Shown piece after piece: positions 9,096-15,533 of a stretch of DNA of 29,608 nucleotides. The first letter of the stretch is position 1. Each line of letters begins with the position of its first letter. Origin of the DNA: an uncultured Eubacteriales bacterium (lineage in GTDB: Bacteria > Bacillota > Clostridia > Oscillospirales > CAG-272). Position numbers and translations under genes: made by a program. The stretch spans positions 1 to 29,608 of the forward strand of contig CAKRPQ010000015.1 in assembly GCA_934385225.1 (NCBI GenBank). Reading direction: 5' to 3'. Under the pieces are notes generated by a model that saw nothing but the letters and a program-made list of their open reading frames with translations, was not told the DNA's origin and did no database searches.

Positions 9096-9626
9096 ATGGA
9101 AATAAAACTGCTTGACAAAGAAACATATGCGGGAAAGAAATTCACCGCGCGATATAAAACGGGCGGATATTACGACATTCGTACGGGCGGCGACTGCTTC
9201 GGACTTAAAACCGAATATGTACCGTTCGACACGCCTGTCGAAAGATCCTTTGACGACGTATTTTTCGGCGAATGGCTCGAAAATCCGACAGCCTACGGCG
9301 CGTTTGAGAATGGAAAACTCATCGGATTTGCCGAGGGCGCGCTCGAAGTGTGGAACAACCGCTTCCGCTTGAGCAACATCTGTATCTTCGACGGCTCGAC
9401 CCGCCGACGCGGAGTCGGAACTCTGCTTATGGACGCCATAACAAAAGAAGCAATCGCCTCGGGCGCAAGAATGATTGTTCTCGAAACGCAGTCCTGCAAC
9501 GAAAATGCCATTGCCTTTTACAGAAAAAACGGTTTTGAGGTGATCGGGTTCGACCTGTATTCATATTCAAACACAGACCCCGAAAGGCATGAGGTAAGAA
9601 TCGAAATGGGCAAAAAACTGTCCTGA
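9096..9626 (+). CDS. GNAT family N-acetyltransferase, substrate unknown
   Basis: An acetyl-CoA-dependent acyltransferase of 176 residues. The acetyl-CoA pyrophosphate loop RRRGVGTLLMD is at about 103–113, and the motif B region NENAIAFYRKNGFEVIGFD follows at about 135–153, both standard for the GNAT fold. The N-terminal third (YDIRTGGDCFGLKTEYV) is not diagnostic to me. It starts 12 bases after the PBP2 stop with AAAGAGG upstream and ends just before a two-way terminator, so it is probably the last gene of the zapA–PBP2 unit. Target could be a small molecule, a protein N-terminus or an antibiotic; nothing here decides. Confidence 0.85.
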   Translation: MEIKLLDKETYAGKKFTARYKTGGYYDIRTGGDCFGLKTEYVPFDTPVERSFDDVFFGEWLENPTAYGAFENGKLIGFAEGALEVWNNRFRLSNICIFDGSTRRRGVGTLLMDAITKEAIASGARMIVLETQSCNENAIAFYRKNGFEVIGFDLYSYSNTDPERHEVRIEMGKKLS

Positions 9627-9645
9627 CGGATATGGTTTCGAATGC

Positions 9646-9685
9646 AAAAACGGCGTAACCGCAAGGCTACGCCGCTTTTTTATTA
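9646..9685. terminator. Bidirectional Rho-independent terminator between the GNAT gene and asnA
   Basis: A GC-rich hairpin, CGGCGTA paired with TACGCCG (9651–9674), is flanked by AAAAA on the left and TTTTTTATTATTTT on the right. It can end transcripts from both converging genes. Confidence 0.85.
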
Positions 9686-9692
9686 TTTTCGG

Positions 9693-10697
9693 TCAAAGGA
9701 GCTTGACGCCTCTGCGTTCGCACTCTTCGATAACGTCCTTTTGCCAGAACGACGACTGCACCTCGCCGATATGAGCCTTGCGCAAAAAGAACATACAGAT
9801 TCTCGACTGACCTACGCCGCCGCCCATCGTATAGGGAAGCTCTCCTGCAAGAAGCGCGCGGTGGAACGGAAGTTCTTTTCTCTCCTCGCAGCCGCGGATT
9901 TTAAGCTGTCTCGCAAGCGATTCCTCGTCAACGCGGATTCCCATCGACGAAAGTTCAAGCGCAATGTCAAGCACGGGGTAATAAACGATAATGTCACCGT
10001 TAAGCGCCCAGTCGTCGTAGTCGGGGGCTCTTCCGTCGTGAATTATTCCCGATTTGAGAGTTCCGCCTATCTGCATAAGGAAAATCGCACCGTATTCCTT
10101 TGCCGCCTTGTATTCGCGCTCTTTCGGCGTAATGGTCGGGTATCTGTCTTCAAGCTCCTGCGTCGTTATGAACGTGATGTCGTCGGGCAAAAAGCTCTCT
10201 ATGAAATTATAGTCGTCAACGATGAAATTCTCGGTGTGGCGTATTGCCGCGTAGATGTTGCGAACAGCTTTTTTCAGCGTTTCGACGTTTCTGTCCTCTT
10301 TTGCGATGATTTTTTCCCAGTCCCACTGGTCAACGAAAATGGAATGAATGTTGTCGGTGTCCTCGTCGCGTCTTATCGCGTTCATATCGGTGTAAAGACC
10401 CTCTCCGATCTTGAAATCGTACTGTTTGAGCGCCATTCTCTTCCACTTTGCAAGCGACTGGACTATCTCGAAATGCTCTCCCGAAAAAACCGAGAAATCA
10501 ACGGGGCGTTCGACACCGTTAAGCGTATCGTTGAGTCCGCTCGCCGCATCGACGAAGATCGGTGCGGAAACTCGCGTAAGATTAAGCTCTATCGCAAGGT
10601 CGCGCTCGAAGAAATCCTTGACCTTTTTTATCGCGTGTTCGGTCTGGCGGACGGTAAGTCTTGATGAATACCCCTCGGGAATGTACAGTCTCTGCAT
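9693..10697 (-). CDS. asnA: Aspartate–ammonia ligase (AsnA-type asparagine synthetase)
   Basis: Makes asparagine from aspartate, ammonia and ATP. The 334-residue product starts MQRLYIPEGYSS and shows AsnA features throughout: RVSAPIFVDAASGLNDTLNGVERPV split over 41–66, FSGEHFEIVQSLAKWKR, FVDQWDWEK, and a C-terminal GGGVGQSRICMFFLRKAHIGE segment characteristic of the class II tRNA-synthetase-like fold. Length matches the family. The ATG (complement 10695–10697) has GAGGT about 6 bases upstream and a clear promoter beyond it. The glutamine-dependent AsnB route is not encoded in this window. Its promoter is back-to-back with that of tRNA-Gln. Confidence 0.97.
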   Translation of the reverse strand: MQRLYIPEGYSSRLTVRQTEHAIKKVKDFFERDLAIELNLTRVSAPIFVDAASGLNDTLNGVERPVDFSVFSGEHFEIVQSLAKWKRMALKQYDFKIGEGLYTDMNAIRRDEDTDNIHSIFVDQWDWEKIIAKEDRNVETLKKAVRNIYAAIRHTENFIVDDYNFIESFLPDDITFITTQELEDRYPTITPKEREYKAAKEYGAIFLMQIGGTLKSGIIHDGRAPDYDDWALNGDIIVYYPVLDIALELSSMGIRVDEESLARQLKIRGCEERKELPFHRALLAGELPYTMGGGVGQSRICMFFLRKAHIGEVQSSFWQKDVIEECERRGVKLL

Positions 10698-10728
10698 AGT
10701 AAATTACCTCATATAAAAATATGTAATA

Positions 10729-10757
10729 ATTTTATCGCATTTTTCCTGTTTTGTCAA
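10729..10757 (-). promoter_or_regulatory. asnA promoter (TTGACA–17–TAAAAT)
   Basis: On the minus strand the -35 TTGACA is complementary to 10752–10757 and the -10 TAAAAT to 10729–10734, separated by 17 bases. It lies about 32 bases before the asnA ATG. Confidence 0.8.
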
Positions 10758-10776
10758 GGGAGACGAAAAATATTTA

Positions 10777-10805
10777 TTGACATCTGCATTTTTTTGTGTT
10801 ATAAT
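10777..10805 (+). promoter_or_regulatory. tRNA-Gln promoter (perfect TTGACA–17–TATAAT)
   Basis: TTGACA at 10777–10782 and TATAAT at 10800–10805 with a 17-base spacer give a full consensus promoter. The tRNA begins 22 bases after the -10 box. Confidence 0.9.
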
Positions 10806-10827
10806 AGGGAGCGTACGATGAAATTAT

Positions 10828-10905
10828 TGGGACGTAGCCAAGCCGGTTAAGGCACAAGACTTTGACTCTTGCATTTCGCCGGTTCGAATCCGGCCGTCCC
10901 AGCCA
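10828..10905 (+). tRNA. tRNA-Gln (anticodon UUG)
   Basis: The acceptor stem TGGGACG (10828–10834) pairs with CGTCCCA (10895–10901), followed by discriminator G and an encoded CCA. The anticodon stem CAAGA/TCTTG encloses loop CTTTGAC with anticodon TTG at 10862–10864. The T arm GCCGG-TTCGAAT-CCGGC is perfect. The weak U1–A72 pair and G73 are glutamine identity features, which agree with the anticodon. Confidence 0.97.
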
Positions 10906-10934
10906 AATCTCCCGCGCGTCAGTGCGGGAGATTT
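10905..10934 (+). terminator. Hairpin after tRNA-Gln, likely transcript end
   Basis: AAATCTCCCGC pairs perfectly with GCGGGAGATTT across an 8-base loop immediately after the tRNA CCA. The following bases (ACTTATTACC) lack a continuous T run, so termination may be inefficient or the hairpin may act as a processing/stability element. Confidence 0.6.
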
Positions 10935-10944
10935 ACTTATTACC

Positions 10945-11030
10945 TCTTCGCTTTTCACTATTCACTTATACGCGGAGCTTTGGCAAAGTAATTTCATTTG
11001 CAAATTGCGTGGCCAAGGGTGAAAAACAGG
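10945..11030. repeat. Degenerate intergenic repeat remnant
   Basis: The stretch holds a short direct repeat TTCACTATTCACTT (10955–10966 region) followed by CGGAGCTTTGGCAAAG and AATTTCATTTGCAAATT. This style of TTCACT and AATTTCA/TTTGCAAA wording resembles interspersed noncoding repeats that I recall from gut Clostridia genomes. Only one partial copy is visible in this window, so the call depends on memory and not on internal repetition. Confidence 0.3.
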
Positions 11031-11082
11031 AGGATTTATGATATAATTAAAATATTGACAAATTTGAAATACAGGAGAAAAA

Positions 11083-11460
11083 ATGATTTTTTGGGTTTAT
11101 ATGCTGATTATTGATTCGTTAATTCCACTTACAATGGTAGGGTTCGGTTTGTATTTTCAAAAAAATCCGCCCAAAGATATAAATACATTTTTTGGATATC
11201 GAACAAAAAGATCAATGAAAAATCAAGACACTTGGCGATATGCCCACGAGCATTGCGGGAAGGTATGGTTTTGGACCGGATTAATCATATTGCTTCTTTC
11301 GCTTACTTTAATGATTGTATTTTTTTGTTTATTTAACAGAAACACGTCGACAATCGGAACCTATGGCGGTATTATTTGCGGAGTACAGTTATTAGCTTTG
11401 ATTGTGTCCCTTTTCCCCACAGAATTAAGTCTGAAAATAAAATTTGATCGCAACAAATAA
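11083..11460 (+). CDS. SdpI-family integral membrane protein
   Basis: A 125-residue protein with three predicted transmembrane helices: about 3–25 (VYMLIIDSLIPLTMVGFGLYF), 63–86 (VWFWTGLIILLLSLTLMIVF) and 93–115 (YGGIICGVQLLALIVSLF). Between the first two lies the family signature NTFFGYRTKRSMKNQDTW, followed by YAHEHCGK. SdpI of Bacillus subtilis gives immunity to the SdpC killing factor and holds a repressor at the membrane; most relatives are uncharacterised. No sdpC or sdpR is nearby, so immunity cannot be inferred. ATG 11083 follows AGGAG. The gene is clearly more AT-rich than the flanking housekeeping genes, suggesting acquisition. Confidence 0.8.
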   Translation: MIFWVYMLIIDSLIPLTMVGFGLYFQKNPPKDINTFFGYRTKRSMKNQDTWRYAHEHCGKVWFWTGLIILLLSLTLMIVFFCLFNRNTSTIGTYGGIICGVQLLALIVSLFPTELSLKIKFDRNK

Positions 11461-11635
11461 AAATCAAATATAAAGTTGCGGGAATATGGTGTTTTGAAAT
11501 TTTTTTACAATTTGCAAAGTCTGTTGAGTAGCAAACTCCTGTTTTTCTAACCGAATAACCTACCACTAAACAGGGTGTTTAGCCTATTTTTACGAAAACG
11601 AGAATGAACGCCATGGCATATAAAAGGAGCAAACC

Positions 11636-12151
11636 GTGAAAATAGCAATAATGGGTTACAGCGGTTCTGGCAAATCGACCTTATGCCGTAAATTGCACGA
11701 ACAATATAAACTCCCCGCTCTTCACCTGGACAAGGTACAGTTCCTGCCGAACTGGGAGGTCAGGGCAAAGGAAGACAAACAGAATATCGTCAGTTCGTTT
11801 CTCGACCGAAATCCCGACGGCTGGATTATCGACGGCAATTACAGCGGTCTGAGTTACGAGCGCAGAGCGGAGGAGGCAGACCTTATCATACTGCTGCTTT
11901 TCGGAAGGCTGAATTGCCTTTTTCGCTGTTTCGGGCGTTACCGCACATACAAAGGGAAAAGCCGCCCTGATATGACGGAAGGGTGTAACGAAAAAATGGA
12001 TCGCGAATTTATAAAATGGATACTTTGGGGAGGCCGCTCAAAGAAAATACGCAAGCGATATAAGAGTATTCAAAATCAATATCCCGATAAAGTGATTAAG
12101 ATTAAAAATCAGAGACAGCTCGACGCCTGCCTGAAAGATCTGAAAATATAG
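11636..12151 (+). CDS. FlaR/adenylate kinase-like P-loop nucleotide kinase
   Basis: A 171-residue P-loop protein with Walker A GYSGSGKST at 7–15, then LHLDKVQFLPNW (34–45), a segment like the substrate region of small kinases, GWIIDGNYSG, and LIILLLFGRL, followed by a basic lid with RYRTYKGKSRPDM. This matches the family annotated as DNA topology modulation protein FlaR or adenylate kinase-like. Despite the name, a nucleotide or small-molecule kinase activity is more plausible; the true substrate is unknown. The start is GTG 11636 with AAAGGAG about 7 bases upstream; translation from GTG gives the beta strand directly before the P-loop. The neighbours suggest an accessory insertion rather than an operon. 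Confidence 0.75.
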   Translation: MKIAIMGYSGSGKSTLCRKLHEQYKLPALHLDKVQFLPNWEVRAKEDKQNIVSSFLDRNPDGWIIDGNYSGLSYERRAEEADLIILLLFGRLNCLFRCFGRYRTYKGKSRPDMTEGCNEKMDREFIKWILWGGRSKKIRKRYKSIQNQYPDKVIKIKNQRQLDACLKDLKI

Positions 12152-12173
12152 CAAAACGCGAAGTATCCACAAG

Positions 12174-12217
12174 ATGATATACCCCCAAAAGTCAGACACT
12201 TTTGTGATGCATATCAT
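12174..12217. other. Nested inverted repeat
   Basis: An outer pair ATGATAT (12174–12180) and ATATCAT (12211–12217) encloses a perfect inner pair CAAAAGT (12186–12192) and ACTTTTG (12198–12204) with loop CAGAC. There is no T run, so it is not a standard terminator. The inner wording AAAAGTCAGACACTTTT resembles sequences I recall near IS3-type transposase genes, but no transposase is present. The surrounding gap 12152–12460 shows nothing else that I can identify. Confidence 0.4.
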
Positions 12218-12460
12218 TTGCTCTTAGGCTTGTTATAATAATTATGTAAAATCACATTTAACCGATTATTGGACTATCGGAGAATTCGGCATGACCGGAA
12301 TTAATCTACCACTCCACCCATTCCATTTCCTACTCGGCTTCACTCAATATCCAATATGTCTATTTCGTTATGATTATCATTAAGCGTCTTTTCAAAGATA
12401 CACGTGCCGAATAGCACTTTTAGCCTCATTAATCCCGTTCAAATTCGGATTTCTTGCCAA

Positions 12461-13004
12461 AACATTCCCGTACTCAGCGTAACTAAGGGACTTATGGACA
12501 CGGAGGACGGAAAACCCCTCTGCTATCCCGAAGTCTGGCAGAAAAAGCTCGACAAAATCGGCAGCCGCCCTCAAAAACGGCTACGCGCTCGGCATCGCGC
12601 TGACAATAGGTCTGAACAAGCGCAAATTCGGCGAGGACAGCGAACTGCATTTTAATTCGCAGGCGGCTGTGTTCGGTCAGGCGACAAAAGAAATGGCGAA
12701 ACTGCTCGCGTATCGGAATGCGGGAACGCTCGAAAATCTCTGCGTCGGTGCGAGCGATCTCTATGTTACCGTTTACGGCGGAAGAACGCACCTTGTCGGT
12801 ATTCTTCTCGGCAAGGGACTGAACATAGACGAGGCAAAAGCGGAGCTTAACGGCGTAACTCTCGAATCGCTCGTGGTTGCGGAGAGGGTTGCCCGCGCGG
12901 TACGGATCGCGGCGAAAAAGGGTACGCTTGACGCGTCGGATTTCCCGCTTCTTATGTGCGTTGACGAAATAATAACCGAAAAGAAACCCGTGAACATTCC
13001 CTAG
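12461..13004 (+). pseudogene. gpsA: Broken NAD(P)-dependent glycerol-3-phosphate dehydrogenase (GpsA), N-terminus lost and frameshifted
   Basis: Two reading frames together give the C-terminal two thirds of GpsA. The first frame encodes NIPVLSVTKGLMDTEDGKP up to about DKI (12461–12559), the second frame from 12561 encodes AALKNGYALGIALTIGL, then GQATKEMAKLL, GVTLESLVVAERV and the end KKPVNIP. One extra base near 12560 separates the frames. The Rossmann half with its GxGxxG nucleotide loop is absent; the upstream sequence to 12152 has no matching frame. The enzyme would have made glycerol-3-phosphate for phospholipids, so an intact copy presumably exists elsewhere. An internal start at 12669 could yield only a 111-residue fragment without the NAD site. 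Confidence 0.8.
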
Positions 13005-13040
13005 GAGAAGTTCACATTTACCCGCGCGTAAACTATAAAA

Positions 13041-13086
13041 AAGGGTGCTAAAAAACTCATTCAGAGTTTTTTAGCACCCTTTTTTA
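13041..13086. terminator. Strong bidirectional terminator between gpsA remnant and rpiR
   Basis: A perfect 18-bp stem (13041–13058 with 13064–13081, loop ATTCA) contains GGGTGCTAAAAAACTC and its complement. It is flanked by AAAAAA on the left and TTTTTTATTT on the right, so it can end transcripts from either side. The rpiR stop codon lies directly next to it. Confidence 0.92.
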
Positions 13087-13087
13087 T

Positions 13088-13927
13088 TTAGAATTTTTTG
13101 CTTTGAAGTGCAACCTCTGTGTTATAGATCGCCTGCTTTGCCGCTTTATCGGCGTGAAGAACGATATATGTATAGATACAGTCGATTATGGCGAGCTGCG
13201 AAAGGCGGGAATTCATCGCGAGGATCGAATGCTTTGTCTCACGCGAGCGGGTGAAAAGCGCGTAATCGACCGCGTCGGCAAGCGGGCTTGCACCGTAGTT
13301 TGTGATACACGCCGTCGTCGCGCCGCATACCTTGCACAGACGCATTGCATCGACAATATCCCTTGACGCACCCGAATGCGAGATCCCGATCGCGATGCTT
13401 CCCCTTTTAAGGTGCGACGCTATAATTGCCTGCATATGGTTATCGCAGCACGCCTGTGCGTCAAGTCCGAGACGAAGAAACTTATGCGACGCGTCCTGTG
13501 CGATAGACGCGGAATTGCCGAGCCCGAAAATGACTATTCTGTCGGCGTGAAGCACCGACTGCGCCACTTTTTCGAGCGTTTCCTCGTCAAGCACCGACTC
13601 GGTCTCTCGCAGTGACTCCGCAATCGACGCAATACGCTTCTGATATATGCGGTAGCAGTTATCGCTTTTAAGAAATTCCTCGTCGATGACGGACGCAGAC
13701 CCTACCTCCGCCGCAAGGCGCACTTTCAACTCCTGATAACCTTCAAGTCCGAGCCTGCGCGCAAATCTGACCGCCGTTGCGCTTCCGCAGGCGCACTTTT
13801 CGGCAAGCTCCGAGATCGAAATTCCGATTATCTCCTCCGTGTGCGCAAACAAATAGTCCGCTATCCGCTTCTCCGCGGGTCCCATACTGTCATAATTTTG
13901 CCTTATGCCGTGAAGAACCGATTCCAT
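13088..13927 (-). CDS. MurR/RpiR family sugar-phosphate-responsive transcription regulator
   Basis: Has an N-terminal RpiR helix-turn-helix (ISISELAEKCACGSATAVRF, then ARRLGLEGYQELK, about 29–62) and a C-terminal SIS sugar-phosphate-binding domain (IVIFGLGNSASIAQDA, then GISHSGASRDIVDAM). The ATG complementary to 13925–13927 is chosen because GGAGGAAT is about 3–8 bases upstream; this gives 279 residues, the family norm, whereas the 27-residue upstream extension crosses the promoter and operator. It is transcribed away from the ten-gene sugar operon, and the shared intergenic region contains two matching palindromes. I infer that it controls both itself and the operon in response to a phosphorylated pathway intermediate. 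Activator or repressor is not proven; operator 1 lying just downstream of its own -10 suggests autorepression. Confidence 0.92.
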   Translation of the reverse strand: MESVLHGIRQNYDSMGPAEKRIADYLFAHTEEIIGISISELAEKCACGSATAVRFARRLGLEGYQELKVRLAAEVGSASVIDEEFLKSDNCYRIYQKRIASIAESLRETESVLDEETLEKVAQSVLHADRIVIFGLGNSASIAQDASHKFLRLGLDAQACCDNHMQAIIASHLKRGSIAIGISHSGASRDIVDAMRLCKVCGATTACITNYGASPLADAVDYALFTRSRETKHSILAMNSRLSQLAIIDCIYTYIVLHADKAAKQAIYNTEVALQSKKF

Positions 13928-13941
13928 AATTCCTCCGCAAA

Positions 13942-13956
13942 TGAAAATTATTTTCA
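13942..13956. promoter_or_regulatory. Operator 1, perfect 15-bp palindrome for the RpiR regulator
   Basis: TGAAAATTATTTTCA is a perfect inverted repeat about one central base. It lies between the rpiR -10 box and the rpiR ribosome binding site, a typical repressor position. TGAAA-N5-TTTCA palindromes are common for Firmicutes RpiR-family regulators, from general knowledge. Confidence 0.75.
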
Positions 13957-13958
13957 TT

Positions 13959-13987
13959 ATTATACCACTTTTTACCGAAAAAATCAA
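13959..13987 (-). promoter_or_regulatory. rpiR promoter (TTGATT–17–TATAAT)
   Basis: On the minus strand TATAAT is complementary to 13959–13964 and TTGATT to 13982–13987, with a 17-base spacer. It is divergent from and close to the operon promoter. Confidence 0.7.
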
Positions 13988-13992
13988 GATGT

Positions 13993-14007
13993 CAAAAATA
14001 ATTTTCA
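13993..14007. promoter_or_regulatory. Operator 2, second near-copy of the palindrome
   Basis: CAAAAATAATTTTCA matches the reverse complement of operator 1 at 13 of 15 positions, the two mismatches being at the left end. Its centre is 51 bases from that of operator 1, close to five helical turns, and it ends 8 bases before the operon -35 box. Confidence 0.65.
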
Positions 14008-14015
14008 TCTTCGTC

Positions 14016-14044
14016 TTGCAAACACAAAATCAATATGCTACAAT
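14016..14044 (+). promoter_or_regulatory. Promoter of the ten-gene sugar/redox operon (TTGCAA–17–TACAAT)
   Basis: TTGCAA at 14016–14021 and TACAAT at 14039–14044 are separated by 17 bases. The first start codon is 37 bases after the -10 box. Confidence 0.7.
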
Positions 14045-14080
14045 AGCATCAAAACTGAAATCTATATTAAAAGGAGAAAA

Positions 14081-15520
14081 ATGATGCAGTACAAAATGAA
14101 TGACTTTCTGTTTTCAATGATTCTGACCGAGCTTGAAGACGCGGTAGGCAAGGAAAACTGCTCCGTGCGCCCCATCGACAAGGTAACGCACAGCGTTGAC
14201 TACTATTGGCTTTCGAGAATGTGGGCAGACAGAGGACAGCTTATGCCAGAGGCGGATTTCGTCGTATGTCCGCTTGACGCGACCGAAGTTTCAAAGGTCG
14301 TAAAAATCGCAAACTATTATAAACTCCCCGTTACGGTATGGGGTGCGGGCGGAGGAACGCAGGGCGGTGCTATTCCCGTCTGCGGCGGAATTCTGCTCGA
14401 CACAAAGAGAATGAACAAGATCTACAAGGTAAACACCGAGGGAATGTACATAGAGTGCGGCACGGGTGCTATCTACAAGCACATCGAATACGCCGCAAAC
14501 GAAGTCGGAAAGGCTACAATGCACTATCCGTCCTCCCTTACCTGCTCCACCGTCGGCGGATTCCTTGCGCACCGCGGTATCGGCGTCGTTTCGACAAAAT
14601 ACGGCAAGATAGACGATATGGTGCTCCAAATGGAGGTCGTTCTCCCGAACGGAGACATTATTAACACCTCTCCCGCACCGAAGCACGCGGCAGGTCCCGA
14701 CCTTAACCAGATCTTCATCGGCTCGGAGGGTACGCTCGGCATCATTACAAAGGCGCAGATACGCATTTTCGATCAGCCCGAAGAGCGCCGCTTCCGCGCG
14801 TTCCTCTTCAAGGATATGCACGGCGCATTCGTCGCTTCCCGCGAGCTTCTCCAAAAGTTCAAGCCCTCCGTCATGCGTCTCTACGACGAGGCGGAAACGG
14901 CTTCCCTTATAAAGAAAGTCGTCGGCGTTGAGCGCAAGGGCGCATTCATGAACATCGCATACGAGGGTTGCCGCGAAATGGTGGAGGTTGAAGAAAAAAT
15001 TCTTCTCGACACCTTTACAAAGTACGGTGCGGAGGATCTCGGCAGCGAATACGGTGAAAAATGGTGGAAAGAAAAGATCACCTTCTTCTATCCCGGTTAC
15101 ATGATGGATCTGCCACAGATGTTCGGTACGATGGACACAATCGCTCCTTACGACAAGATAGAAGAAATCTACTGGGCTATGAAAAACGCAATCGAAACGA
15201 ACTTCCCGCAGGCGAAGTTCATCGCGCACTTCTCACACTGGTACGAGTGGGGCGCAATGGTTTATGACCGCTTCATCGTTGACGGAAAAGACGTTCCGAA
15301 GGATCCCGTCGAAGCACTCAGACTTCATCAGGCGATATGGACGTGCGGCGTAAGAACGGCGCTCGCTCACGGCGGCGTTGTAAACGACCATCACGGTGTC
15401 GGCATAAAGCTCGGCAGACTTATGAAAGAACAGTACGGTCCCGCCATGCAGGTATTCGAGGGACTGAAAAAACAGCTTGACCCGAACGGCATAATGAACC
15501 CGTTCAAGCTTGGACTCTGA
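14081..15520 (+). CDS. FAD-binding oxidoreductase of the GlcD / alkyl-DHAP synthase superfamily
   Basis: A 479-residue flavoenzyme with an N-terminal FAD-binding_4 (PCMH-type) domain: VVCPLDATEVSKVV, the loop WGAGGGTQGG from residue 87, HYPSSLTCSTVGGFLAHRG and IGSEGTLGIIT, then an FAD-oxidase C-terminal domain ending with DHHGVG (H437, H438) and DPNGIMNPFKLG. The STVGG–KYGKIDDMV and HHGVG segments are closest, by memory, to alkyl-dihydroxyacetonephosphate synthase, while the following Fe-S gene and the downstream ETF fit GlcD/LctD-type 2-hydroxyacid dehydrogenases. The third histidine of the HHH motif of true AGPS is replaced by D. I infer a substrate-oxidising (dehydrogenase) role with electrons passed to the next protein. 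ATG 14081 (or 14084) is chosen because AAAGGAG is 6 bases upstream; the longer in-frame extension would cross the promoter. Confidence 0.85.
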   Translation: MMQYKMNDFLFSMILTELEDAVGKENCSVRPIDKVTHSVDYYWLSRMWADRGQLMPEADFVVCPLDATEVSKVVKIANYYKLPVTVWGAGGGTQGGAIPVCGGILLDTKRMNKIYKVNTEGMYIECGTGAIYKHIEYAANEVGKATMHYPSSLTCSTVGGFLAHRGIGVVSTKYGKIDDMVLQMEVVLPNGDIINTSPAPKHAAGPDLNQIFIGSEGTLGIITKAQIRIFDQPEERRFRAFLFKDMHGAFVASRELLQKFKPSVMRLYDEAETASLIKKVVGVERKGAFMNIAYEGCREMVEVEEKILLDTFTKYGAEDLGSEYGEKWWKEKITFFYPGYMMDLPQMFGTMDTIAPYDKIEEIYWAMKNAIETNFPQAKFIAHFSHWYEWGAMVYDRFIVDGKDVPKDPVEALRLHQAIWTCGVRTALAHGGVVNDHHGVGIKLGRLMKEQYGPAMQVFEGLKKQLDPNGIMNPFKLGL

Positions 15521-15533
15521 GGAGGTAGATGAG

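Noticed and set aside
9642..10664. A 340-codon plus-strand open frame opposite asnA
   Set aside because: It lies fully antisense to a clear AsnA gene, has no recognisable motif or ribosome site, and arises from codon bias in the true frame.
11033..11046. AGGAGG-like site followed by ATG ATA TAA, a two-codon frame
   Set aside because: Possibly a chance match in a repeat remnant; no evidence for a leader peptide.
12186..12204. IS3-family insertion sequence end
   Set aside because: Only a short resemblance from memory; no transposase, target duplication or second end seen.
10890..13040. Integrated element at tRNA-Gln with a duplicated 3' end (att site)
   Set aside because: No second copy of the tRNA 3' end and no integrase found in the window.
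13841..14080. In-frame N-terminal extension of the FAD oxidoreductase
   Set aside because: It would translate through the operators, both divergent promoters and the start of rpiR; ATG 14081 has a proper ribosome site.
14291..15229. A 312-codon minus-strand open frame opposite the FAD oxidoreductase
   Set aside because: Shadow of the real gene; no motif, no promoter or ribosome site.
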